Shown: piece after piece, positions 1 to 7,572 of the stretch
How positions within the stretch are numbered: the stretch's first letter is position 1
Layout: each line of letters opens with the position of its first letter
NCBI GenBank assembly: GCA_027600665.1
Contig: JADGJL010000444.1
Coordinates: forward strand, 1 to 21,010
DNA length: 21,010 nt
From: Irineochytrium annulatum
Taxonomy: Eukaryota > Chytridiomycota > Chytridiomycetes > Chytridiales > Chytridiaceae
Direction: 5' to 3'
The notes under the pieces: model-generated
The model's database searches: none
What the model saw: the letters and a program-made list of their open reading frames with translations, nothing else
What the model was told of the DNA's origin: nothing
Position numbers and translations under genes: made by a program

Positions 1-2
1 GC

Positions 3-104
3 GTCGAGGGTGGGAAGGTGGGGATAGCTAGCATTGGGGATCTGTCGAGGCAGCTAAACAAGGCGTTGAGCATGCTGCAGGTGATGGATGGAGAGTCGTC
101 GTAG
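3..104 (+). CDS. C-terminal end of a truncated gene
   Basis: An open frame enters from the left edge and ends with TAG at 102-104. The 33 visible residues finish with a helix-like stretch (IGDLSRQLNKALSMLQVM) followed by an acidic and serine tail, as is common at the end of a soluble or coiled-coil protein. The other two plus frames meet stops early. No family can be recognised from so little sequence. An AT-richer, T-rich stretch follows, which fits a 3' UTR. Confidence 0.45.
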   Translation, partial: VEGGKVGIASIGDLSRQLNKALSMLQVMDGESS

Positions 105-487
105 TGGCCATGTGCGCGTGGAACCAAAGCGTTGGTTGGGTTGGATTGGTGGAGTTTTCGCATAATTGTGGTTTAGGTGGTGCCGGCTTACGATGTGGAC
201 ATACAATTTAAGTTATGCTATTCTTTGAGCAACGTGCATTTTGTTTATTTTGTGCCTATTCAGTTTAAATATGGTCTTTACTCGCGATGTTAGGTTCCAC
301 AAAGCGTAATATGAGAACATTGGCAGTCGAATTAAAAGTTTGAAGGGCTGGAAGAAAGACATTGCGCAGAGTTATCGCATAACGACCAGCAGCGTTTATT
401 CTCTTATCAACTTCAATATTTCCTAGCCTTCCCGACATTTCCAAAGAGATCTTTTTTGCATCCATTTCGTCGCATCATAAACCCGAT
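105..487. other. Intergenic, no gene seen
   Basis: AT-richer sequence between the end of the left-edge gene and the stop codon of the first peptide gene. It probably holds the 3' ends of two convergent genes. A 66-codon minus frame (265-465) shows no coding signature. A TTGGTTGGGTTGG stretch near 132-145 resembles the GGTTGG box upstream of the peptide genes but lies in the opposite orientation, so I do not call it functional. Confidence 0.5.
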
Positions 488-704
488 TTAAGCGTTCAGG
501 CAGCAGGAGTTGCCGCACGGCACCCTCGGCGGCCGGCATACTGTAGATAAAGGCGACTGGTCAAGTTCTGGAAGCACGGCCAACGATCAAGTGTGTTGAC
601 TTACCAGGGGGGTGGTCACCGCCGCCACCGCCACCACCGCCGGGGGCAGCCGAGACCGCGAGCGCGGCCGCAATGAGAAGAGCGAGAGTCGAGAAAAACT
701 TCAT
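488..704 (-). CDS. Secreted Gly-rich four-cysteine peptide, copy 1
   Basis: Two exons, complement(488..540, 605..704), giving 50 aa. Exon 1 encodes a signal peptide of about 20 residues (MKFFSTLALLIAAALAVSAA), Pro, eight glycines and DHPP. The intron (541-604, 64 nt) has GTAAGT and TCTACAG ends. The 53-nt second exon joins in phase 1 and gives VCRPPRVPCGNSCCLNA, then TAA. The mature peptide would be about 30 residues with cysteines spaced C-x6-C-x3-C-C, enough for two disulfides. No dibasic processing site is seen. The start is the first ATG after the TATA box at 778-783. It is one of four paralogues here. I know no named family with this exact layout; an antimicrobial, effector-like, signalling or wall-associated role is only inference. 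Confidence 0.82.
541..604 (-). other. Spliceosomal intron of peptide copy 1
   Basis: Read on the minus strand, the intron starts GTAAGT just after the codons for PP and ends TATCTACAG. Splicing joins G to TA as a Val codon and brings the CGNSCC tail into frame. Without splicing, exon 1 runs on into unrelated sequence. The intron sits at the same codon phase in all four paralogues, while its sequence has diverged freely. Confidence 0.8.
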
Positions 705-777
705 TGTTGAGATGGAGGAGTGGATAGGGAACTTGGCGCTTTGGTAGCGTGGTGGGTAGGAAAGGATTATCGGGTCC

Positions 778-804
778 TTTATAGCACCGACGCGTCCAAC
801 CACC
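778..804 (-). promoter_or_regulatory. Promoter of peptide copy 1: TATA box plus GGTTGG box
   Basis: On the minus strand GGTGGTTGGA (804-795) is followed after 11 nt by TATAAA (783-778), about 75 nt upstream of the ATG at 704. The same pair with the same 11-nt gap stands before copies 3 and 4, so this is probably the core promoter with a bound upstream element. The binding factor is unknown. Confidence 0.65.
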
Positions 805-863
805 CCTTCCTTGCGTCCGCCAAAAGCTGCTGACGGCAGCAGCCGCTCCCGGCGAGGACGCGG

Positions 864-942
864 GGCGTTCGTTCCAAATCCGGCCGGGCAAGTGGAATGT
901 CGTTATCAGCGGCGTTCGTTCCAAATCCGGCCGGGCAAGTGG
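864..942. repeat. 32-nt direct repeat upstream of peptide copy 1
   Basis: The unit beginning GGCGTTCGTTCCAAATCCGG occurs at 864-895 and again at 911-942 with no mismatch, separated by 15 nt. Related but diverged sequence (GGCGTCGTTCCCAATCC, near 2240) lies upstream of copy 2, so the unit belongs to the duplicated promoter block and was doubled again here. The exact match suggests a recent event. Confidence 0.85.
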
Positions 943-1863
943 CTCACCGTCCAACCACCCCGCGGGCCACCGCTCTCGATGGCTCTGCGAGGAATTTGAT
1001 GAACCATCAGCGCGGAGAGACCCCGAGGTCGAAGTCGCCGCCAGCATTGCCCAACCACCTCAACCTGCCACTGCAATCGGACATCAGCGTCCCGCCGTAG
1101 CTGGTTGTGGTATGCAGTTATTTCTTGTTTTCCCTTTTTCCATTTTTTGACATGTTCAGCTCCGTTGATTGAGGTGAAGGTACATGAATAGCTCTCTTAC
1201 TCCTCGGTCACGGCCGGCGGGCGGAGGGCAGGCCTCGGTTGAAGAGTCGCTGTTGAATTTTTACCCGCTGGGGAAAGCCTTCTTGGCGATCAGATATAAC
1301 GGCTAGCCCTCCGCTGGAGGTCTCTGACTCATCGACCTCGCCGCTCGCAGAACCTGCTAGGCTTCTGGCTGTTCGGCATCGCGCGGGGTTTGGCTGGCAT
1401 GGTGGTGACGGTAACAAGAAGCTAAGTTGGGGAAGGGAGAACGATGGACCGGGCGATGAGGTGAAGGAGAGAAGAGCACGCGCTCTGGTTTCTATCAAAA
1501 GAAGAGACGTTTCCTTTTCTGCCATTCACAAAATTTTTACCGACATTGCGTCGTTGACCGAATGTAGAATAAGACCTTGAATTGGTCACGTTCTTCATCC
1601 TCATAAGCTTCATTCAGTTTTAAGGCGTGCAAACAAGTATTCTGTTCATAAACCTAATAATGATCTTCAGTAGACGCAAACGCATATTGCAGCCCAAGAT
1701 ACGCATCAAGCGTACCGACTCGGCAAGTAGGATAAAAAGCACAAGAGTATAAAGCACGGGTGGCTATTTTTTATTAAGCTAGTGTTTCTTTCCATCTCAC
1801 ACCTCACTTTGTTCACTAAGATATCTTCCCGTCATACATCTGTCCCCGCGCCATGATCCTGAA
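943..1863. other. Distal promoter block and spacer between peptide copies 1 and 2
   Basis: Two more CCAACCACC boxes lie at about 952-960 and 1051-1059. The second belongs to a block (ATTGCCCAACCACCT, then CGGACATCA at about 1078) that recurs upstream of copies 3 and 4. From about 1100 to 1863 I see no convincing gene. A 105-codon minus frame at 1208-1525 has a true ATG but unremarkable codon use, no domain and no splice support, so I leave it out. The stretch 1560-1800 is AT-richer and probably holds the 3' flank of copy 2. Confidence 0.5.
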
Positions 1864-2078
1864 TCAAGCGTTCAGGCAGCAAGAGTTGCCGCACGGCACC
1901 CTGGGAGGCCGGCATGCTGTAAAATAAAAGCAAGAATCGTCAGCTTCTGAAGCAAGGCCATCGCTATGGACTTACCAGGGGGCTCGTTACCGCCGCCACC
2001 GCCGCCACCGCCACCTAGGGCAGCCGAGACCGCGAACGCGGCCGCGATGAGAAGGGCGAGAGTCGAGTAGAACTTCAT
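1864..2078 (-). CDS. Secreted Gly-rich four-cysteine peptide, copy 2
   Basis: Two exons, complement(1864..1916, 1976..2078), 51 aa. The signal peptide is MKFYSTLALLIAAAFAVSAA, then Leu in place of the Pro of its paralogues, nine glycines and NEPP. The intron (1917-1975, 59 nt) has GTAAGT and TTTTACAG ends. Exon 2 adds ACRPPRVPCGNSCCLNA and TGA. The 16-residue cysteine tail is identical to copy 1 although introns, flanks and the residues just before the first Cys differ, so these two are the closest pair. Its TATA region is degenerate, so expression may differ from the others. Confidence 0.82.
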
Positions 2079-2140
2079 TGTTGAGAGGGGAAGGATGAGG
2101 AACTTGGAGACTGAACTGGTCGTCAGAGCATATAGCGTCC

Positions 2141-2170
2141 TTTACACGAGCAAATCCCCCTCCAACCACC
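2141..2170 (-). promoter_or_regulatory. Degenerate promoter of peptide copy 2
   Basis: The minus strand has GGTGGTTGGA at 2170-2161. The position of the TATA box holds TGTAAAGGAC (from 2146 down) and the gap is 14 nt instead of 11. A TATA-like string lies nearby at 2130-2134. The homologous 5' UTR word TCCAAGTTCC is retained. Compared with the other three copies this core promoter looks eroded. Confidence 0.5.
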
Positions 2171-2686
2171 GTGTCCGCTGCAGTAGCCGCTAGCAGCGGC
2201 AGCTCTCGGCAAGGACGCCGGTGGGAAAGCCATGTAAGCGGCGTCGTTCCCAATCCAGTACCGCTCGGCTCCGCGCCCAACCAACCTAGCTACAGGCTAT
2301 GTACAACAGATGCTTTCCAATCATTAAAGGGACATGTGTGTCCCATCGGTTAAGCTAAGTGACTTTGTATAAAAAGGCACGATCAAGTTGCGATGCTGCA
2401 GACGCCTGCATGCTCTTTTCCAAGAAGACACGGTACAAAAATCTACATCCTGTTCAGAAAGAAAGGATGAGGTTTGGCTAGGTGAAGGGCAGAGAGATAA
2501 GGAAGGCGGACAGATGTAATTCTGTATTGAATGCTAATGTGTGCGCCAACTGGGCCAAACGCTGTTCTAACGGCCCTCCCTTTCCCTCATTCCTTCCAAC
2601 GCCATCATCGCCTGTGATCCTCTAGGGTTACTCGGCCTTCGTTATTGGCGGCGACTCTACATTGGTCGCAATTAAATCAACATCCC
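2171..2686. other. Intergenic, no gene seen
   Basis: The first 120 nt are the diverged copy-2 version of the duplicated upstream block, with GCCCAACCAACC at 2276-2287. The rest is mixed-composition sequence without a frame that shows coding signatures. Its right end would be the 3' flank of the hypothetical gene ending at 2687. Confidence 0.45.
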
Positions 2687-3049
2687 TTACAATCTCGTAA
2701 TCCCACAGCACACATACCATCCCATCTCGCCGGATAACTGCTGTACCTCCCCGCCGTCGCGAGCGTGTTCGTCCAGCTCCTTTCTTTCTTCAGGATTCTG
2801 GGAAAAGCGGGTGAAGATGCCGCCGATGACGATGCGGACCAGGGCGTCGTCGACAGCGTGATCAGCGTGGATGATGCGGAGGCGTTCAGGGATGAGGACG
2901 GGGTTGCAGTCGGGGACGGTGCGTTGGCAAAGTGGAACATGGAGGCCATGGTGGTGCCGCCGGGATGGACGGTGGCGGTGGTGGTGGTGTTGGAGGGAAG
3001 TACGGTGGCTACGGTTACTTATGGCGTTGTTTGTAAGGAGGGATGCCAT
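2687..3049 (-). CDS. Hypothetical 120-residue protein
   Basis: A single-exon minus frame from ATG at 3049 (context ATCCATGG) to TAA at 2687-2689. Codons in the second half strongly prefer C or G at the third position, like the confirmed genes, which is why I keep it. The product starts MASLLTNNAIS, has a His/Arg-rich segment (about residues 20-35), then an ordered-looking part with PVLIPERLRIIHADHAVDD, VRIVIGGIFTRF and a charged PEERKELDEHARDGGE stretch, ending WYVCCGITRL. There is no signal peptide or membrane helix and I recognise no family. Antisense frames are also open, so strand and limits are uncertain; it could be a remnant or an exon of a larger gene. Confidence 0.35.
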   Translation of the reverse strand: MASLLTNNAISNRSHRTSLQHHHHRHRPSRRHHHGLHVPLCQRTVPDCNPVLIPERLRIIHADHAVDDALVRIVIGGIFTRFSQNPEERKELDEHARDGGEVQQLSGEMGWYVCCGITRL

Positions 3050-3578
3050 GGATAGTAACCAGCTTGAAAAGAACACAAAACGCCTCGTGTTGTACACGCC
3101 ACAATGGCAAGTGGAGACACATGCCGTCGCACCCCCCCATAGGTTCTGTATGTACTAGGCTAACGGCGAGACAGCCGATGCTCGACCCCGCCCGCGGGAC
3201 AGGGACGAGGGTTAGCGTGCAACTGGCTCGGCCGCCGACCAAACGCCGTAAGCAAGTCATACAGCTTGCACGAGCCGGATAGTCGGGCTCGGTGAAGCAA
3301 GCGAGCTGGATGTCGGGCTCGGTGTAGAGCTCGCCTGCGGTGCTTGCCGGCTCCTCATCATCGCGGTGCATTTCATCGCGAGAGGACAACATCGGCGCTA
3401 TGTACAAGGTACAAGGGCGAACTCGACGAGCGGCGCATATGCGTCTGGTAACTGAGAGCGGCGATGGCTTTATTCCCTTCATCTCATTCCCCCGGCCGTC
3501 GTGTGCCACTGCCTGGACCTTGGGAGGCGGCCCAAAGCGCATTCGCCGCGATGCTCCTCGTCGTCTAGCTGTTCAAGA
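3050..3578. other. Spacer with possible coding debris
   Basis: No complete gene is seen. A minus frame at about 3240-3410 reads in a coding-like way (MHRDDEEPASTAGELYTEPD and then a second TEPD). It contains a short internal repeat on the plus strand, TCGGGCTCGGTG at 3284-3295 and 3314-3325. On both sides the frame runs into low-quality, proline- and arginine-rich translation, and no splice pair rescues it. It may be a decayed exon. Confidence 0.25.
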
Positions 3579-3767
3579 TCAAAAAGAGTACGCCCCTAGT
3601 TGGAGGTAGATCGCAACAGACGTCGATGTGGCGAGCTCGAGGGCCGAATTCGCGTAGGAGAGCGCGATATACGAGGCAATGGGCGGATAGTTTTTGCTGG
3701 AGGCGTCCAGTGCTCTGGCGGCAGGAAACGGAAACAATGCGACGGCGAAGGAAACACCACAAGAGCA
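3579..3767 (-). pseudogene. Open frame without start codon, possible gene remnant
   Basis: This minus frame is open from a TGA at 3768-3770 to a TGA at 3579-3581, about 62 codons, with no ATG. The translation is protein-like: FPFPAARALDASSKNYPPIA, then SYIALSYANSALELATSTSV and a hydrophobic tail ending LGAYSF. Third positions favour G and C. It lies just downstream of peptide copy 3 on the same strand, but no splice join to that gene is evident. It may be the last exon of a lost gene or an unspliced relic. Confidence 0.2.
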
Positions 3768-3845
3768 TCACATAGAACTATCTGGCCATTTATTTTCAAA
3801 TTGTACTTTGGTATCCTACATCATTGTGTACACTACTTTTCTTGC

Positions 3846-4063
3846 TCAGTCGTCGATCCGGCAGCAGGTGTCGCCGCAAGGCACCTTTGGCGGCCAGCAT
3901 TCTGTAAAGGAAAAAGTGCGTCAGCGGGCCCAGGCTATGGATTGTAAAGGTTGAACTTACGACGAACTCCGCCGTCATCTCCACCACCGCCACCGCCGCC
4001 GGGGGCGGCCGAGACCGCGAGCGCGGCCGCGACGAGGAGGGCGAGGGTGGAAAGGAACTTCAT
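3846..4063 (-). CDS. Secreted Gly-rich four-cysteine peptide, copy 3
   Basis: Two exons, complement(3846..3901, 3961..4063), 52 aa. The signal peptide is MKFLSTLALLVAAALAVSAA, followed by Pro, seven glycines and DDGGVR. The intron (3902-3960, 59 nt) has GTAAGT and TTTACAG ends. Exon 2 gives QCWPPKVPCGDTCCRIDD and TGA. The C-x6-C-G-x2-C-C frame is kept, but Arg to Trp, Arg to Lys, Asn-Ser to Asp-Thr and a longer acidic end distinguish it from copies 1 and 2. Upstream it has the best TATA box with the GGTTGG element. Confidence 0.82.
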
Positions 4064-4123
4064 TGCTTGAGGGAGGATTTGTAACTTGGAGACGGTGGCG
4101 TAAGTATGCAGGGAAATTGATGA

Positions 4124-4152
4124 CCTTTATACCAGCGACCAGTCCAACCACC
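4124..4152 (-). promoter_or_regulatory. Promoter of peptide copy 3: TATA box plus GGTTGG box
   Basis: On the minus strand GGTGGTTGGA (4152-4143) lies 11 nt before TATAAAGG (4131-4124), 63-68 nt upstream of the ATG at 4063. The core GTCGCTGGTATAAAGGTCA is shared with copy 4. Confidence 0.65.
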
Positions 4153-4766
4153 CCCATCCGGAGGCCGGCATCCGGCAGCAAGATGCCGGCCTGTTCTCCG
4201 TCCAGCCATTGAGCGGTGGCGCATCAAGGCTTATGAGCACAGGTGCGCATGGTTCCAAGTTGCCAAACTGTTGCCCAACCCACCGATATTCACCGGCGAT
4301 CGGACCTCAATGTCCGGCCGCGTGAGCGAAGTGCTTGTTAACTAACAGCTCGAGTAACGGAGATGAGGCCGGAAACTCGCTTCGTGAGCCTTAGGGCGCC
4401 TTAGGGCGCCTTCGACGTCGGCGCACAGATTGTCCAACCCATGAAAGGTTGGACTTAATATCGGACGCACTCTCGTTGCGAAGCGGCATTATCTTCACCG
4501 ATATTGTCGCTATTGCATTTTATTACGTTAATTGCTGCAACGCTGAGAGACGAGACGACACGCCTAGATTCGATTTTTCCACTGCTGTATTCAGTAGCAA
4601 GTAAAGCCCACATCGCGAATTAGCCGTCAAGGAGAAGGAGCACAAAAGCATTTGAGGAAAGCATAAGCGTTTATTAAGTCAGAGAGACCAGTAGTCTTTG
4701 CATCCCCACACATCATTTTCCACTTCAAGAGATCCTTGCATGGCTCGTCGCGAATTTACTCAAAGA
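4153..4766. other. Duplicated upstream block of copy 3, then spacer
   Basis: The distal block seen before copies 1 and 4 recurs as TTGCCCAACCCACC (4271-4284) followed by a CGGACCTCAATGTCCGG near-palindrome (4301-4317). A perfect 10-bp tandem repeat, CCTTAGGGCG, runs at 4389-4412. From about 4480 the sequence becomes AT-richer and probably holds the 3' flank of copy 4. I see no gene. Confidence 0.5.
4389..4412. repeat. 10-bp tandem repeat
   Basis: The unit CCTTAGGGCG occurs twice in full plus CCTT, creating two palindromic GGCGCC steps. It is noncoding and lies between peptide copies 3 and 4. It may be simple slippage. Confidence 0.7.
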
Positions 4767-4966
4767 TTAGATGTTGTTGCAGCAGTAGCCACCACAGTCA
4801 ATTTCAGGGGCCCGGCAGTCTAAGAATTCGTTAGCATCCGAAAGGGCGAGTAGTAATACATACGGATGGGAGTGTCGTCACCGCCGCCGCCGCCGCCGCC
4901 ACCGGGAGCAGCGGAGACCGCGAGCGCGGCCGCGATGAGAAGAGCGAGGGTGGAGAAGAACTGCAT
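4767..4966 (-). CDS. Secreted Gly-rich four-cysteine peptide, copy 4
   Basis: Two exons, complement(4767..4819, 4864..4966), 51 aa. The signal peptide is MQFFSTLALLIAAALAVSAA, then Pro, eight glycines coded mostly by GGC, and DDTPI. The intron is only 44 nt (4820-4863), with GTATGT, a clear TGCTAACG branch motif and TTCTTAG. Exon 2 gives HCRAPEIDCGGYCCNNI and TAA. This is the most divergent tail, yet all four cysteines and the Gly after the second are kept. The very short intron with its branch site supports the splicing model for the whole family. Confidence 0.82.
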
Positions 4967-5036
4967 TGTTGAGGGAGGACTTAATGAGGAACTTGGAGCT
5001 TGGGTAGCGTGGTGTGGTAGGCAGAGAGATCACTGA

Positions 5037-5065
5037 CCTTTATACCAGCGACACGTCCAACCACT
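5037..5065 (-). promoter_or_regulatory. Promoter of peptide copy 4: TATA box plus GGTTGG box
   Basis: On the minus strand AGTGGTTGGA (5065-5056) lies 11 nt before TATAAAGG (5044-5037), 73-78 nt upstream of the ATG at 4966. The 5' UTR shares TCCAAGTTCC and GGTAGCGTGGTG-like words with copy 1. Confidence 0.65.
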
Positions 5066-5793
5066 CTCTTGTAACCATCCGTCTGGCAGGCCGGCCATTA
5101 ATCCCGGCGGGGACGCGGGTTCGAGCGGCGTCGTCCCCACTTCAGCGCGAGACGTTCTCTGCCCAACCACCTCGCTGGCCGCCGGCATTGGTGACTTCCT
5201 TAGGCTAATGCATGTAGTGGCACTCGCATTAAACCGCGAACCCGCCGTCACCATTGCCCAACCACCTTCCACCACAAGAAGGAGTCGGACATCAAGGTCT
5301 GGCCGCGGACAGCAATGGCGAGGAGGGGGCTTTTTTTTTTCTTGCGCCCACTCCCGGTTGTGAGGCTTCTTGCATAGTGAAGCAGTAAACAAAAATGCAA
5401 CATTTGGCAACACGTTGTGATGGAATTTTGGTTGCAAATGGTCAGAATATGTTGACGAAACAAAGCCAAGCTTTAGTGAATTGCTTGATGGATGTATAAA
5501 TGAATGCATAGAAAAGTACTGCCGTATTGGTCTTATGATATTATGTGTATTTAAAGTTGCAAGCAAAAGGGAAGGAGCAGAAGCGCACGCGCTAACATGT
5601 AGTAAAATCTAAGTGAAGTGTTCCGCATAAAGCAACAGCGTGAGGTTTGGTGAAGACACGTAGAGGATGGTACATACTCTAGCTATTTGAGGTAAAGAAG
5701 TAAGACGCAAGCAAGAGGCTTATCCAAAATCTTGTGAGGTAAATACATCCATCTATCTAGCACCGTATGAGAAAAACGTCTTGATTTCAAGAA
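5066..5793. other. Distal promoter block of copy 4, then intergenic
   Basis: CCAACCACC boxes occur at about 5164-5172 and 5259-5267. The second sits in ATTGCCCAACCACCT with CGGACATCAAGGTCTGG downstream (from 5286), matching the blocks upstream of copies 1 and 3. A T-run lies at about 5332-5341. From about 5350 to 5793 the sequence is AT-richer and would hold the 3' flank of the WSC-SAM gene. No gene is seen; the 178-codon minus frame here looks fortuitous. Confidence 0.5.
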
Positions 5794-7513
5794 TTATTCA
5801 TCGTGTTCCCTCCCTCCTGATGTCTCAGAAGCTGAAGTTAGACTTTTCTCCCTAATGCTCCCAATAAAGAGCTCCATGCTCTCAGCGTGCGGTACGGGCA
5901 GCCCGTACCTCTCGACCAGAGCCTCCTTATCGAGTGCCAACAACTTCGCCCCATTCACGCGCTGCCTCGCAAACAACGCAACCACGCGGGCGTGGAACCC
6001 ACACTCGGCCAACCACGCGCCAACCTCTGCCTCGGACCAGCTAGACGGAGGGCCATCCCGCCGCCCGCTCGTCGCGGCTGCGGTCGGCTTGTACCGGTTG
6101 TCGGACGATGGGCTTTTAAGGATGCCCCCGCCACCTGGGCTGCCCGTGCCGCCGGCGCGCCTGTTCTCGGACGCCAGCGTGACGACGGACGACGGCGTGG
6201 GAGACGGCGACGGAGGGATGACGACTAGTGTCGGCCTGTCGGCGAGCGTGGAGGAAGATGAGGGCGGCCCCGTCGGGGATGGCGTCGGCCCTGCGGCGAC
6301 CCGTCCGCCGAGCGGGCTGAGTGGTCTCGAAGGGAGCGAAAGCGTGGCGTTGGAGTCGAGGAGGGTCAGGAGAGATGGGGCTGTTGGCGGGGGCGTGAAA
6401 GGTCGGCGGGAGGTCGGATTGCATGGCGGGGAGAGGGGTCGCGGCAGTTGTGCGCCAGGGGAGAGCGGTCGCGGTGGCTGGGAAGCCGAAAAGAGGGTAA
6501 CAGGGGGTATCACGGTAGCACGAATGGGCGAAGGTGTGATGATGGCAGAGAAAGTGGGGCTGGTTGAAGAGGCAGGCGACGCGAGCCTTGCGTCCGCAGG
6601 CATTTGGTTATGACACACATCCACTGGCCTAGCAGGATCGCCGTCAAACGGAACGGATACGTCACCGGGACTACGCTGCGGCCGTGTCAAAGAGTGGAGG
6701 CGGGGCGGGGCAACAGGTGTCCAGGCGGCTGCCGCCGCGACTTCCGCAGGCTGAAAGGTCGAAAGCGGTTTAGGAGCCATCTCCTCGTCTCTCCGCTGGA
6801 ACGGGTATCCACTGTCGAGCTGAGGTCCCGTATCGACTACAACTTGATCAGAAAAAAAAGACAACACACGATAGGCATTAAAGGTACCCACCGCGCTGCG
6901 GCGACTTGAAGCTCCTGTCCTGCTCGCGGCGTTCTATCGCGGTGGCCATCGCCGCCATGCGCCTCTCTCGCTTGAACTCAAGATCCTCCTTCATGGCGGT
7001 CTCCTTCCTGTTGGCGGCCTGCCGCCGCTTCCACCTGACGAGGCACGCCATCGCCACAATAAGGCCAACCACAAGCAGCGCAGCTCCGCCAACAAGGCCC
7101 AACAGCACCGGCAGCGGCAGGCTCGAGTGTCCGGTGCCTTCGCCCGACCCGCCGGAAGACGAGGAGGAGGTAGACGGAGGGCTGACCGGGTAGAGGTAAA
7201 AAAACGATCCCGCTGCGCTGCCGCATGACCTCGTCGCGTCCACCTGGCATGGGAAGCAGAAAGTCGACGACTGGAGTCCCGACGCGGCAGCGGTCGGAAA
7301 GCAGTAGCACGCCAGGGCGTTGTCCGGCGCGCCGAGCGGCTGATCGGCGCCAAACGAGCCCGCCGTCGCGTTGCCAAGGCTTATGAAGCATGCCGTGTTG
7401 CAGGCGTCGAAGGTCGTGAACGGACCTACGTTAAACGTGGCAGGGGCGGAGGGTGGTGAGGTGGTCGTGCCAGCATCCGGCGGCGGCACCAGCACGCACG
7501 AGCCGGCGGACAT
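5794..7513 (-). CDS. Membrane protein with WSC-like ectodomain and C-terminal SAM domain
   Basis: Two exons, complement(5794..6836, 6892..7513), 554 aa; the 55-nt intron (6837-6891, GTGGGT...TTGTAG) is needed because exon 1 otherwise stops within four codons. Residues 28-109 form a WSC-like cysteine domain (FDACNTAC, LACYCF, CFPCQ, RSCGS, YLYPV). A Ser/Gly stalk follows, then one transmembrane helix at 133-158 with a VRWKRR stop-transfer, a charged helical segment, about 260 residues rich in Pro/Ser/Thr, and a SAM domain at about 472-541 (WSEAEVGAWLAECGF, LLALDKEALVERYGL). WSC domains bind wall glycans in stress sensors; SAM domains recruit partners such as MAPK-pathway proteins. Outside sensing coupled to SAM recruitment is inference. 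Oddly, no N-terminal signal peptide is visible: the first ATG gives MSAGSCVLVPPP and no further ATG lies upstream on this strand for about 350 nt. Confidence 0.82.
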
Positions 7514-7544
7514 GAAGGCTACGGGCGGTCCGTGGCGGGAGTCG

Positions 7545-7572
7545 GAGGTGTGAGGTCAGAGGTGTGAGGTCA
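7545..7572. repeat. 14-nt perfect tandem duplication in the 5' region of the WSC-SAM gene
   Basis: GAGGTGTGAGGTCA occurs twice back to back, 32-59 nt upstream of the ATG at 7513. On the minus strand it puts an in-frame TGA before the ORF. It may be part of the 5' UTR or a regulatory site. Confidence 0.75.

Noticed and set aside
605..704. Glycine run as a simple trinucleotide repeat without coding meaning
   Set aside because: All four copies keep signal peptide, frame, splice phase and cysteine tail, so the repeat is part of a coding exon even if slippage sets its length.
3015..3542. 175-codon minus-strand frame as a gene
   Set aside because: Only the middle looks coding; the ends translate into unlikely sequence, the tail overlaps the better-supported frame at 2687-3049, and no splice pair helps.
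5119..5135. Possible tRNA B-box-like string (GGTTCGAGCGG)
   Set aside because: No matching A box, acceptor stem or cloverleaf could be drawn around it.
5855..6613. 252-codon plus-strand open frame
   Set aside because: Antisense to the SAM/proline-rich exon, whose domain and splice evidence fix the minus strand as coding.
5794..6891. SAM-domain protein as a separate gene starting at 6891
   Set aside because: The start would be GTG inside what is clearly an intron; the exon joins in phase to the upstream transmembrane exon.
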